From the NCBI GenBank assembly GCA_041752315.1, contig JBGSHJ010000020.1:62001-126000 (forward strand): a DNA stretch of 64,000 nucleotides. The letters are read 5' to 3'. Origin of the DNA: SYFY01 sp041752315 (GTDB taxonomy: Bacteria; Pseudomonadota; Gammaproteobacteria; Pseudomonadales; Azotimanducaceae). Each line of letters opens with the position of its first letter. Within the stretch, counting starts at the first letter, position 1. The translations under genes and the position numbers were made by a program. This document shows, in pieces, positions 16,638 through 24,517 of this stretch. The notes beneath the pieces were generated by a model that was not told the origin of the DNA, ran no database searches, and worked only from the letters and a program-made list of their open reading frames with translations.

Positions 16638-18374
16638 ATGGCCGGACGGATTCCCCAATCGTTTATCAATGATCTGATTGCTCGGGTCGACATTGTCGAT
16701 CTCATCGATCGGCGTGTTCGACTCAAAAAAGCGGGGAAGGACTTCAAGGCTTGCTGCCCTTTTCATGAGGAAAAGACCCCCTCATTTACCGTCAGCCAGC
16801 AAAAACAGATGTTTCACTGTTTTGGATGCGGAATCAGCGGATCAGCGCTGTCCTTTCTGATGGAGTATGACCGTCTGGAGTTTGTCCAGGCGGTGGAGGC
16901 TCTGGCTGCAGTCGTTGGTGTTGATGTGCCGAGGGAAAGTGGCGGTTCGGTCCCCGAGAGAAGCGATGGACACCTTTACGCCGTGATGGACCAGGCTGAC
17001 CGGTTTTTCAGGGGCTGTCTGAAAGCGCACGGGATGGCGATCGACTACCTCAAGGCGCGTGGTGTTGCGGGAATCACGGCCAGGGACTTCTGTATCGGAT
17101 TTGCGCCTCCAGGCTGGAATTCGATCGCGGCAGCTCTCGATGATGTTCCGGAAAAACTGTTGCTTGAACTCGGTTTGCTGACTCGCAACGACAATGGTCG
17201 GGTGTATGACAAGTTCAGGGAACGGATCATGTTCCCCATACGCGACACACGCGGACGAGTGGTCGGATTTGGCGGCCGGGTGATTGGCGCGGCCGATGGC
17301 CCGAAGTATCTGAATTCACCGGAAACACCGATATTCCACAAAAGCCAGGAACTCTATGGTCTCTACGAGGCACGCAAGAGCGTACGCAAACTGGAGCGGC
17401 TGATCGTCGTTGAGGGTTACCTCGATGTGGTGTCAATGGCGCAGGCGGGTATCCCTTACTGCGTCGCGGCTCTTGGCACGGCAATTTCCACCGAGCAGAT
17501 GCGCAAGCTGTTCCGGCACGTTGACGAAGTGGTGTGCTGCTTTGATGGCGATCGCGCCGGGCGTCAGGCAGCCTGGCGAGCGCTGGAGGCTTCACTGCCG
17601 GTCATCTCGGACGGCAAGCGGTTGCAGTTTGTGTTTCTTCCTGACGCCGAAGACCCCGACAGCTTTGTGCGCAAATTCGGAAAGGAAGCGTTTCTTCAGC
17701 AGGTCAGCGGCGCTACTCCAGTCGTGGAGTACCTCTTTGCGACCCTCTCTCAGGGCCTTAATCTGACCAGTATCGATGATCGGGCGAGGCTCGCCGGATT
17801 GGCCATGCCGCACATCGAAAAGGTCCAGGAAGGGATACTCAGGCAAATGATGCTTGAACATCTGGCACGCGTGACGGGTACGCACGCTACGGCTCACTCG
17901 CCTTCATCGCGCCCTCCACCGGAGCGGGTGAGTGCCCGACGTCATTCGCAGTCGCGGCTGGAGGATCGCCTGCTGGGCATTCTCTTGCGTTATCCGCAAG
18001 TGGCGTTGACGCTCCCGGCGGAGGAAGTGCCAGGCGAAGTCGGTGGTGCAGGTCTGTTGGCCTTGCTCAGATATGGACGTGCCAATCCGGAGGCGATGAC
18101 CGATGAATTGCTGGCGACTAGGGCCGGGGAGGCTGACTACGAACACCTGGTTCGTCTGGCATCGCAGCCGCTGGTAGTTGAAAATGACGAGCAACTCATC
18201 GCGACGGAATTTCGGGAGGGGCTGAAACGACTGGCCGAGATCAGCCAGCGCGGTGAGAGACGCGCCATTCTGGTGTCCATGCAAGCCGATCCAAACCGCG
18301 AGCATCTCAGTGAGTTGGCCAGGTCACGCCTCAGTTCCGGGTCGATATCCGGACTCCCTGAAGAATCGGCTTGA
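16638..18374 (+). CDS. dnaG: DNA primase
   Basis: This 578-aa protein synthesises RNA primers at the replication fork. The N-terminal CHC2 zinc domain is evident in CCPFHEEKTPSFTVSQ..FHCFGCG (about residues 40-65). The central RNA-polymerase and TOPRIM core includes VGFGGRVIG, VVEGYLDVVSM and CCFDGDRAGRQA. The C-terminal 150 residues should bind DnaB and are less conserved. I chose the ATG at 16638 (MAGRIPQSFI), which matches DnaG N-termini. A 286-base gap before rpoD contains a likely rpoD promoter. Confidence 0.97.
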   Translation: MAGRIPQSFINDLIARVDIVDLIDRRVRLKKAGKDFKACCPFHEEKTPSFTVSQQKQMFHCFGCGISGSALSFLMEYDRLEFVQAVEALAAVVGVDVPRESGGSVPERSDGHLYAVMDQADRFFRGCLKAHGMAIDYLKARGVAGITARDFCIGFAPPGWNSIAAALDDVPEKLLLELGLLTRNDNGRVYDKFRERIMFPIRDTRGRVVGFGGRVIGAADGPKYLNSPETPIFHKSQELYGLYEARKSVRKLERLIVVEGYLDVVSMAQAGIPYCVAALGTAISTEQMRKLFRHVDEVVCCFDGDRAGRQAAWRALEASLPVISDGKRLQFVFLPDAEDPDSFVRKFGKEAFLQQVSGATPVVEYLFATLSQGLNLTSIDDRARLAGLAMPHIEKVQEGILRQMMLEHLARVTGTHATAHSPSSRPPPERVSARRHSQSRLEDRLLGILLRYPQVALTLPAEEVPGEVGGAGLLALLRYGRANPEAMTDELLATRAGEADYEHLVRLASQPLVVENDEQLIATEFREGLKRLAEISQRGERRAILVSMQADPNREHLSELARSRLSSGSISGLPEESA

Positions 18375-18443
18375 TGATCCGTCCGGGATCGAACGTGACC
18401 GCCAGCCAAGTGACGCGGTAGCTGAACGATTTATGCGTCTTCC

Positions 18444-18473
18444 TTGCTTCTGGAAGGGTGGCTTGGCTACAAT
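18444..18473 (+). promoter_or_regulatory. Probable sigma-70 promoter upstream of rpoD
   Basis: TTGCTT (18444-18449) and TACAAT (18468-18473) are separated by 18 bases. It would give rpoD an untranslated leader of about 180 bases, independent of dnaG. The rest of the dnaG-rpoD gap (18375-18660) shows no gene or clear terminator. Confidence 0.5.
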
Positions 18474-18660
18474 GGCCTGCTGCGCCGGGCCATGGCACCA
18501 GTACCTTCAGGCAGAGCCTTCCATTGAGAAGAGCATTCACATAAGCCAGGTAAAAACTCCAGCCGCGCCCGCCTTCAAGGTATGTCCCAAGGATATGTCT
18601 CGAGGGCGGCTGTTCATATTGTTCTCCAGGAAATTATTTTTTCGACCCAACTGAGGTGCC

Positions 18661-20505
18661 ATGAGTAATCCAGCAGTCAGTTCACAGCAGTCGCGTTTGA
18701 AGGAGTTGATTGCCAAAGGCAAGGAGCAGGGCTTTCTGACCTATGCAGAGGTCAATGACCATCTGCCTGATGACATTTCTGATCCGGAGCAGATCGAAGA
18801 CATCATCCGCATGATCAACGACATGGGGATCACGGTCTATGAAACCGCCCCCGATGCCGATGAGTTGCTCACTTCGGAAGAAAACACTGCAGATGAGTTG
18901 GCCGCGGAAGAAGCAGCGGCAGCGCTGGCAGCCGTGGAAACAGAGGCTGGCCGAACCACCGATCCCGTACGCATGTACATGCGTGAAATGGGCACGGTGG
19001 AACTGCTCACGAGGCAGGGTGAAATCACCATCGCGAAGCGCATCGAAGAGGGTATTCGCGATGTTCTTTCTGCGGTTTCCTACTATCCGGGGACCGTGGA
19101 TCTTCTGCTCAACACGTATGCCGAAGTCAGCGAAGAAAACAAGCTGGGCGACTTGCTGATCGGATATCTCGACCCCACCGACGATGTGCCGGAAGCGGCC
19201 CAGGTGATTCCTGCCGAGGTACTTCCGGAAGCTGCGGTTCCGGGAGAAGAAGAAGAGGAAGTCGAAAAGGGACCGGACCCGATTGAAGCCAAGCGACGCT
19301 TCACCATCCTCAAGAAACAGTGGGCCAAGACGCAGAAGGTCATCAAGGAACAAGGCGCAGAAAGCAAGGCCGCGCGCGAGCAGATGAAGCAGCTGGCGCT
19401 GGATTTTTCACCCTTCAAGCTGGTGCCACGTCACTTCGACGAGATTGTCGACATGCCCCGTCAAGGGCTGGCGGTGGTACGCAAGTACGAACGCGCCATC
19501 ATGACGCTGTGTGTCCGGCAGGCTGGAGTACCCAGGGAGGTTTTCCGCCGCGCCTACATCGGCAATGAGACGAGCTCTGCCTGGATCAACAAGCTGGCCA
19601 AAGCCAAGAAGGACTATTCATCGCGCGTTGAGTTGTATCGCGAAGAAATCCTGCGTGCCCAGAAAAGACTGAAGATGGTCACCAAGGACACAGGACTTTC
19701 GATCTCCCAGATCAAGGACATCAACCGCGACATGTCCATGGGCGAGGCCAAGGCGCGCCGCGCCAAGAAGGACATGGTCGAAGCCAATTTGCGGCTGGTG
19801 ATCTCCATCGCCAAGAAGTACACCAATCGCGGACTGCAGTTCCTTGACCTGATCCAGGAAGGCAACATCGGGCTCATGAAGGCGGTCGACAAGTTCGAAT
19901 ATCGGCGTGGATACAAGTTCTCGACCTACGCGACGTGGTGGATTCGGCAGGCGATCACCCGGTCAATCGCAGACCAGGCGCGGACGATTCGCATCCCTGT
20001 GCACATGATCGAAACCATCAACAAACTCAATCGGGTCAGCCGGCAGATGTTGCAGGAGATGGGTCGGGAACCGACCCCCGAAGAACTTGGCCAGCGCATG
20101 GAAATGCCTGAAGACAAGGTTCGGCGCGTTCTCAAGATCGCCAAGGAGCCAATCTCCATGGAGACACCGATTGGCGACGATGAAGATTCCCATCTTGGTG
20201 ACTTCATTGAGGACAGCACGATCGGTTCACCGATTGAACTGGCTACCGGGGAAGGGTTGCGGGAAGCGACACGCGAAGTCCTCGCTGGTCTTACCGCACG
20301 GGAAGCCAAGGTGCTGCGTATGCGGTTTGGCATCGACATGAATACCGACCACACGCTCGAAGAAGTTGGCAAGCAGTTCGATGTGACGCGTGAACGCATA
20401 CGCCAGATCGAAGCCAAGGCACTGCGCAAATTGCGGCACCCGAGTCGCTCGGAGCACCTGCGCAGCTTCCTCGACGAATGGACGGAATCCGGTCGACGAC
20501 GCTGA
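18661..20505 (+). CDS. rpoD: RNA polymerase primary sigma factor (sigma-70)
   Basis: This 614-aa protein has all sigma-70 regions. Region 1.1 is at the N-terminus (SRLKELIAKGKEQGFLTYAE), region 1.2 is DPVRMYMREMGTVELLTRQGE, and an acidic non-conserved region lies around 175-210 (EEEEEVEKGPDP). The -10-binding region 2 is EANLRLVISIAKKYTNRGLQ..YATWWIRQAITRSI, region 3 is IRIPVHMIETINKLNR, and the -35-binding helix-turn-helix of region 4 is TLEEVGKQFDVTRERIRQIEAKALRKLRHP. It directs transcription of most housekeeping genes. A long stem-loop follows 9 bases after the stop. Confidence 0.98.
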   Translation: MSNPAVSSQQSRLKELIAKGKEQGFLTYAEVNDHLPDDISDPEQIEDIIRMINDMGITVYETAPDADELLTSEENTADELAAEEAAAALAAVETEAGRTTDPVRMYMREMGTVELLTRQGEITIAKRIEEGIRDVLSAVSYYPGTVDLLLNTYAEVSEENKLGDLLIGYLDPTDDVPEAAQVIPAEVLPEAAVPGEEEEEVEKGPDPIEAKRRFTILKKQWAKTQKVIKEQGAESKAAREQMKQLALDFSPFKLVPRHFDEIVDMPRQGLAVVRKYERAIMTLCVRQAGVPREVFRRAYIGNETSSAWINKLAKAKKDYSSRVELYREEILRAQKRLKMVTKDTGLSISQIKDINRDMSMGEAKARRAKKDMVEANLRLVISIAKKYTNRGLQFLDLIQEGNIGLMKAVDKFEYRRGYKFSTYATWWIRQAITRSIADQARTIRIPVHMIETINKLNRVSRQMLQEMGREPTPEELGQRMEMPEDKVRRVLKIAKEPISMETPIGDDEDSHLGDFIEDSTIGSPIELATGEGLREATREVLAGLTAREAKVLRMRFGIDMNTDHTLEEVGKQFDVTRERIRQIEAKALRKLRHPSRSEHLRSFLDEWTESGRRR

Positions 20506-20514
20506 TGAAAGAAA

Positions 20515-20559
20515 CCCGCCAGCCGACAAAATCCTCAGGTTTTTGTTAGGCTGGGCGGG
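20515..20559 (+). terminator. Long imperfect stem-loop after rpoD
   Basis: CCCGCC-AGCC-GACAAAA (20515-20531) can pair with TTTTTGTT-GGCT-GGCGGG (20540-20559), giving about 17 base pairs with two single-base bulges and an 8-9 base loop. No run of T follows the 3' side, so it may be an inefficient terminator, an RNase processing site or an mRNA-stabilising end for rpoD. It ends 44 bases before the split tRNA gene. Confidence 0.5.
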
Positions 20560-20603
20560 CAAATTACCGACGCCGATCCTTTGGCGATGGTGATTGGAGT
20601 ATC

Positions 20604-20945
20604 GGGCCTATAGCTCAGTTGGTTAGAGCAGTGGACTCATCAAAAATGGTGCGCTCACGTTCGAAAGGCGTGAGATGAACGGGATGAATTCAGGGAAACC
20701 GTCGTGATCCTTGCGGATCGCACGGCAATCCTGAGCCAAGCCGACGGTACACCGTCGGAAGGTGCAGAGACTACCTGAGGGTTGTTGGCCGAGAATTCCG
20801 GACAACAAGTACCCTTGATAACAGGCAAGAGCGTCCCGCACCCACAGCGATTTTTCGCCGGGTGGTGAGATAGTCCGCTCCTGATGGAAACATCAGGGTC
20901 AAGTGAATCCATTGGTCCCAGGTTCGAGTCCTGGTGGGCCCACCA
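20604..20945 (+). tRNA. ileX: tRNA-Ile2 (CAU anticodon), split by a group I intron
   Basis: The exons are 20604-20640 and 20906-20945. Together they form a full 77-base cloverleaf: acceptor GGGCCTA/TGGGCCC with one G-T pair, D-arm GCTC..GAGC, anticodon stem GTGGA/TCCAT with loop CTCATAA, T-arm CCAGG/CCTGG around TTCGAGT, and an encoded 3' CCA. The CAT anticodon is ambiguous between Met and Ile2 (lysidine-modified, decoding AUA). Position next to rpoD, as for ileX in E. coli, and the known Azoarcus tRNA-Ile(CAU) intron favour Ile2. The intron interrupts the gene directly 3' of the anticodon, so the tRNA cannot function unless the intron is removed. Confidence 0.93.
20641..20905 (+). ncRNA. Group I self-splicing intron (265 nt, IC3-like core) in tRNA-Ile(CAU)
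   Basis: P1: the 5' exon CAT pairs with guide GTG (20649-20651), placing a U.G wobble at the 5' splice site. P2: 20654-20659/20669-20674, with a GAAA loop at 20663-20666. P3: 20680-20686/20832-20838. P4: TCAGG 20690-20694 with CCTGA 20730-20734. P5: 20699-20710/20715-20725. P6a: 20741-20747/20752-20758. P7 (guanosine site): GACTA 20769-20773 with TAGTC 20871-20875. P8: 20839-20865. P9: 20880-20886/20891-20897, with a GAAA loop. The last base, G 20905, is the expected omega-G. The core strings TTCAGGGAAACC, AATCCTGAGCCAAGCC and GCAGAGACTA resemble those of cyanobacterial tRNA-Leu introns. There is no homing endonuclease ORF. A segment of about 58 bases between the P7 5' strand and the P3 3' strand is an extra peripheral domain. 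Confidence 0.93.
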
Positions 20946-21022
20946 ATATCGAATAGCCCTTCTTGCAGCTGGCGGGATTGGAGATGCGGGAACTTTGACG
21001 ATGATGATGCAGGTCAGATCGC

Positions 21023-22198
21023 ATGCCTGAATTCAGCCTTCGTCCTCGTGACCGCATCGAACTCATCGGTTGGCTGCTGCTGATGTGTTTTGCAGCTGTG
21101 CTGTTGCTCTCCTCGCAGAGTGGCGCGAGCGTAGTGACCTATCTGCTGGCGCTCGTCGTACTCGCCAGCTACCGGATGTGGATTGATCTGGCGCAGATTG
21201 ACCTCTTCATGTTCGTCTTTGCCCTGCTGTTGTATCTGGCGCTGTCTGTGTTCTGGTCAGATCCCTGGAGTTGGCGGGACTTTGGCTCGATGATGGTTCG
21301 GGTGGTGCTGGTCTCTTCTTTTGTGATTGGCATGGCGCTGGTCCAGCTGAGAGGACAGGTACAGCTGTGGCTCCGTCGTGTGATGGTCATGGTTGGTGGT
21401 GGCGCTGCGCTGGTTACAGTAGGAAATCATCTGCTCTGGCCGCCGGAAGGCGGCCGTCTGAATGGTCTGGGCCAACTGGACGCACATGTCATCGCTGCTC
21501 TGGTGTATGGCTTTGTGGCGATCATGGCGTTGCAGGTCTGCCTGCGCGAGACGGGTCTGTTATGGCGCGTTCCCGCCTTGATGACCATCCTCATTGCCGG
21601 TTACGCGATTTATGCGTCGGATTCCCGCAACGCCTGGGTGAGTGTTGCGCTGGGAATGTGCGTTTTGTTGCTTGCAGAAAGAATCCGCGAGCGGGATCGC
21701 TTTCGCAGCGGCGTGATCATGGTCGGTATGCTCGCCGGAATTGCATTGGTGTTCCTGTTCGTGAATGAAACGACTCAGGCGATGCTGCTTCCTCGCGGAA
21801 CCAGTTTTCGCCCCGAGATCTGGGATCAGGCTCTTTCACGCATATTTGATGGACATGCCTGGTTTGGTCTGGGCATCAATACCGACAACAATTTTCTGGT
21901 CCCGGACCTGGTCATCCTGCATCCCCACAACCTCTACCTGTCGGTGCTCTATCAGGGTGGATTTGTCGCGCTTGGAATGTTCCTGCTGGTGCTCTGGAAA
22001 ACGCTGCAAGAGCTCCAGCTCGCCTATGACGAAGCGGATGCCAAGCTGGCGCTCGGCTTGCTCGGGATGGCGCTACCAGCCTATATGCTTGACGGTCACG
22101 AACTTCTCGACAAGATTGGCTCGACCTGGTTTCTGATATGGCTGCCGGTCGCGATGGCGGTCGGGTTTCGCTGGTCCCGGTCCCTGCAAAAACACTGA
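21023..22198 (+). CDS. O-antigen ligase/polymerase-like polytopic membrane protein
   Basis: This 391-aa protein has about 10 predicted transmembrane helices, mostly Leu/Val/Ala rich, starting with LIGWLLLMCFAAVLLLSS. A larger periplasmic loop near residues 255-300 contains RGTSFRPEIWDQALSRI, FGLGINTDNN and HPHNLYLSVLYQGG. The R-x3-W..H-x-HN-x6-G pattern is typical of the Wzy/WaaL O-antigen ligase superfamily (PF04932-type), whose members join glycan from an undecaprenyl carrier to lipid A-core, another repeat or protein. Ligase cannot be told from polymerase or protein glycosyltransferase by sequence. No other glycan genes adjoin it; manC lies 5 kb upstream. It follows the split tRNA by 77 bases. 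Confidence 0.75.
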   Translation: MPEFSLRPRDRIELIGWLLLMCFAAVLLLSSQSGASVVTYLLALVVLASYRMWIDLAQIDLFMFVFALLLYLALSVFWSDPWSWRDFGSMMVRVVLVSSFVIGMALVQLRGQVQLWLRRVMVMVGGGAALVTVGNHLLWPPEGGRLNGLGQLDAHVIAALVYGFVAIMALQVCLRETGLLWRVPALMTILIAGYAIYASDSRNAWVSVALGMCVLLLAERIRERDRFRSGVIMVGMLAGIALVFLFVNETTQAMLLPRGTSFRPEIWDQALSRIFDGHAWFGLGINTDNNFLVPDLVILHPHNLYLSVLYQGGFVALGMFLLVLWKTLQELQLAYDEADAKLALGLLGMALPAYMLDGHELLDKIGSTWFLIWLPVAMAVGFRWSRSLQKH

Positions 22199-22205
22199 TC
22201 CGTGT

Positions 22206-22694
22206 TCAGAATCTGAGCAGTGAAGCAGACAGATTCTCAAGATCGACAATGCCGACTGCATTAAAACCGGCCAGGTGCCCGGCACATTCCCCCGGATTGA
22301 AGATCAGACGATGGCCCTGTCGTTCATGTCGATAGAGATGAGTATGCCCGTGCAGGACCAGCTCATGTTGGTCATCAAGGGCGGCATGCATTTCCAGCGG
22401 GTCGTGCACCACAAGTATGGAACGTTGATGCCAGACCAGTTCCAGCGGTGGTTTGCTGAATGCAAAGCCTAGCTGCCGGGCACGTCTGTCAAGTTCTTCG
22501 TGCTCGCCGATGTCGTTGTTGCCCCAGACACCGAACACCGGCATTGACAGGGCAGAAAGGACGTCGAGTGTTTTCGGTTGGGAGATGTCGCCCGTGTGAA
22601 TGACTCTCTCGACGCCGGACTCATTGAACAGCGCTACAATCCTCGCAACGTTCCTGAGATTGTTGTGCGTGTCGCCAACAATTCCGATTTTCAA
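22206..22694 (-). CDS. YfcE/MJ0936-family metallophosphodiesterase
   Basis: This 162-aa compact calcineurin-like phosphoesterase has all metal-binding motifs: GIVGDTHNN (D, H), VIHTGDISQ (GD), VWGNNDIG (GNND in place of GNHD), ILVVHDP and LVLHGHTHLY (GHTH). Relatives hydrolyse artificial phosphodiesters or cyclic nucleotides with manganese; the physiological substrate here is unknown. It converges on the O-antigen ligase-like gene, 7 bases apart, and lies downstream of the thiolase on the same strand. Confidence 0.85.
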   Translation of the reverse strand: MKIGIVGDTHNNLRNVARIVALFNESGVERVIHTGDISQPKTLDVLSALSMPVFGVWGNNDIGEHEELDRRARQLGFAFSKPPLELVWHQRSILVVHDPLEMHAALDDQHELVLHGHTHLYRHERQGHRLIFNPGECAGHLAGFNAVGIVDLENLSASLLRF

Positions 22695-22699
22695 GCTGA

Positions 22700-22732
22700 C
22701 TCACCCGGCGCTGTAAACAGGGCTCGGGTGAG
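22700..22732. terminator. Inverted repeat downstream of the thiolase gene
   Basis: CTCACCCG (22700-22707) and CGGGTGAG (22725-22732) are perfect 8-base arms with a 17-base loop, located between the thiolase stop and the phosphodiesterase start. There is no T-run, so a terminator role is only a possibility. Confidence 0.25.
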
Positions 22733-22802
22733 CGATGCTCGCCTCGGCAGATCGACCCGTTGCGGCACCACCTGGACCCGTTGCGCCGTTTGTCTGACGC
22801 GA

Positions 22803-23945
22803 TCAGACCTTTTCGAGTATGTGGATGCCGCAGGCACTTCCAAGACCGATTACGTGGGTCATGCCGATGCGGGCACCTTCAACCTGGCGTTTACCTGCCT
22901 CACCTCGCAGATGAGTGGTGACTTCGTAGATGTTGGCAATGCCTGTGGCACCGAGCGGGTGGCCTTTCGATAGCAAACCGCCCGACACGTTCACGGGGAT
23001 ACGGCCGCCGAGGGCAACCTGGCCTTCGTCGATCATCCTGCCAGCTTCGCCGGGGCCACACAGGCCAAGATTCTCGTAGTGCAGGATTTCCGCAGTCGCA
23101 AAACAATCATGCAATTCAACGAGATCAACATCATCAGCACCCAGCCCGGCCATTTCATAGGCTTTCCTGGCTGCCAGTCGGGTGCAGGAATTGACATCCG
23201 GCATGACCAGATCTCGTTCCTGCCACGGATCCGACGTCAAGACCGATGCACGGACCTTCACAGCGCGCTTCATCAATCCCAGTTCGCGAGCTTTCTTTTC
23301 GGAACAGATGACCGCCGCGGCGGAACCATCCACATTGACCGAACACATCAGCTTTGTGTTCGGATAGGAAATCATCTCGGCGTTCATCACCACTTCCAGC
23401 GGTGTTTCGATCTGGTACATCGCCTTTGGGTTCAGTGTGCTGTGGTGATGATTCTTGACGGAAACCTTCGCAAACTGCGCAAAGGTGGTGCCGTACTTGC
23501 GGGTATGTTCAAGACCGGCTTCGGCAAACACGGACGGCATGGTGCCGGAGCCGAGCAATCCTTCGCGGGATATTCCACTGCCACCACCAGCCCCACCAAG
23601 CAGCCCCTTGCCCATCTGTTCGACTCCAACAGCGAGTACGAGGTCGTACAGTCCAGCCTTCACGGCAGCCCAGCCTTCGCGAAACGCAGTAGCGCCCGTA
23701 GCACAGGCATTGGAGACATTGACCACCGGAATTCCGGTCTGGCCGATTTCCTGAAGGATTCTCTGACCAACCATGCCGGCGGCCTGGCCGAGGTTGCCGC
23801 AATACAACGCTTCCATGTCATGGATTGTCAGTCCGCAATCGTCCAGCGCCAGCAGTGCGGCCTGTGCGCCGATCTGCGGCACCGTCTTGTCGGGGAAACG
23901 CCCGAACTTGATCATGTCCACGCCAACGACATATGCATCACTCAT
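22803..23945 (-). CDS. Thiolase-superfamily protein (SCP-x / lipid-transfer type)
   Basis: This 380-aa protein has the thiolase fold. The nucleophile is in VVNVSNACATGATAFREG (Cys near residue 85). The second half has VELHDCFATAEILHYENLGLCGPGEAG and SKGHPLGATGIANIYE, and the C-terminal GSACG carries another active-site cysteine. The HDCF arrangement and the neighbouring zinc-ribbon/OB-fold gene place it with SCP-x and archaeal-type acetyl-CoA C-acetyltransferases rather than FadA or PhaA. It probably condenses or cleaves an acyl-CoA, with a possible role in beta-oxidation, sterol side-chain or isoprenoid-type metabolism; the substrate cannot be inferred. It begins 12 bases after its partner. 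Confidence 0.85.
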   Translation of the reverse strand: MSDAYVVGVDMIKFGRFPDKTVPQIGAQAALLALDDCGLTIHDMEALYCGNLGQAAGMVGQRILQEIGQTGIPVVNVSNACATGATAFREGWAAVKAGLYDLVLAVGVEQMGKGLLGGAGGGSGISREGLLGSGTMPSVFAEAGLEHTRKYGTTFAQFAKVSVKNHHHSTLNPKAMYQIETPLEVVMNAEMISYPNTKLMCSVNVDGSAAAVICSEKKARELGLMKRAVKVRASVLTSDPWQERDLVMPDVNSCTRLAARKAYEMAGLGADDVDLVELHDCFATAEILHYENLGLCGPGEAGRMIDEGQVALGGRIPVNVSGGLLSKGHPLGATGIANIYEVTTHLRGEAGKRQVEGARIGMTHVIGLGSACGIHILEKV

Positions 23946-23957
23946 GATCTTGTCTCC

Positions 23958-24377
23958 TCATGCGCTCTTGGGTTGGAAGAAATAGGACAGGTAGGAATTG
24001 CCTTCGCGATCCTTGCGACCCAGGGCATCTGCGTAGACAACCTCTATGGGCATGTCGAAAGTTATGCTCTGCGGGTCCGGCTCGACGTTGATCAGGTTGC
24101 CTTTCAGCGCAGTACCGTCGTCCAGATCGACGATTGCACTGATGTAAGGGACTGCGATGCCAGGGAATGACCTGTGGACGATCGAGTAGGAATAAAGTTT
24201 GCCGGAGTTTGGCAGCCGTTTCGGAGCCATCTGGTCGCGAGCGCCACACTTTGAACAAACCTGGCGGACGCCAAGAAAAGTGGTCTTGCAGGCACCGCAC
24301 TGGAAACCCTCGAGGTAGGGATCTCCGTCATCCGGGATCTTGAGATAGCTGACTGCTGGTAGTGGCTTGTTGCTCAC
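23958..24377 (-). CDS. Zinc-ribbon/OB-fold partner protein (DUF35 type)
   Basis: This 139-aa protein has an N-terminal rubredoxin-like zinc ribbon (FQCGACKTTFLGVRQVCSKCGA, two CxxC pairs). A single OB-fold follows (GKLYSYSIVHRSFPGIAVPYISAIVDLDDGTALKGNLIN) with a short C-terminal strand (FFQPKS). These proteins form a complex with adjacent thiolases or HMG-CoA synthases and are thought to bind CoA or channel the intermediate. I chose GTG at 24377 because AAAGGGGG lies just upstream and the family core follows at once; the in-frame extension to 24494 is not family-like. It lies just upstream of the thiolase in the same transcription unit. Confidence 0.85.
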   Translation of the reverse strand: MSNKPLPAVSYLKIPDDGDPYLEGFQCGACKTTFLGVRQVCSKCGARDQMAPKRLPNSGKLYSYSIVHRSFPGIAVPYISAIVDLDDGTALKGNLINVEPDPQSITFDMPIEVVYADALGRKDREGNSYLSYFFQPKSA

Positions 24378-24488
24378 TGGGCCCCCTTTGTTTTTGACGT
24401 TCGTCTGGTGACGGCTCCCCTTGAAGCAGAAACTATACTCCCGCCACGGCGCAGCGTTAAGGCGCACTTTTGGCGTCCCAATGCTAAG

Positions 24489-24505
24489 GTTCACCGACGG
24501 TGAAC
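24489..24505. promoter_or_regulatory. 17-bp dyad, possible operator at the divergent thiolase/CBS region
   Basis: GTTCACC and GGTGAAC are perfect 7-base arms around GAC. The site overlaps the ribosome-binding region of the CBS gene (start 24518) and lies 112 bases upstream of the zinc-ribbon/OB-fold gene start. Its size and symmetry fit a dimeric helix-turn-helix repressor such as a TetR-family regulator. No regulator gene lies nearby. Confidence 0.4.
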
Positions 24506-24517
24506 GGGAGAGCGCAT

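Noticed and set aside
20623..20912. Open frames of 72 and 85 codons on the minus strand across the tRNA intron
   Set aside because: They run antisense to a well-structured intron and tRNA, have no recognisable family and no ribosome-binding site. The intron has no endonuclease gene.
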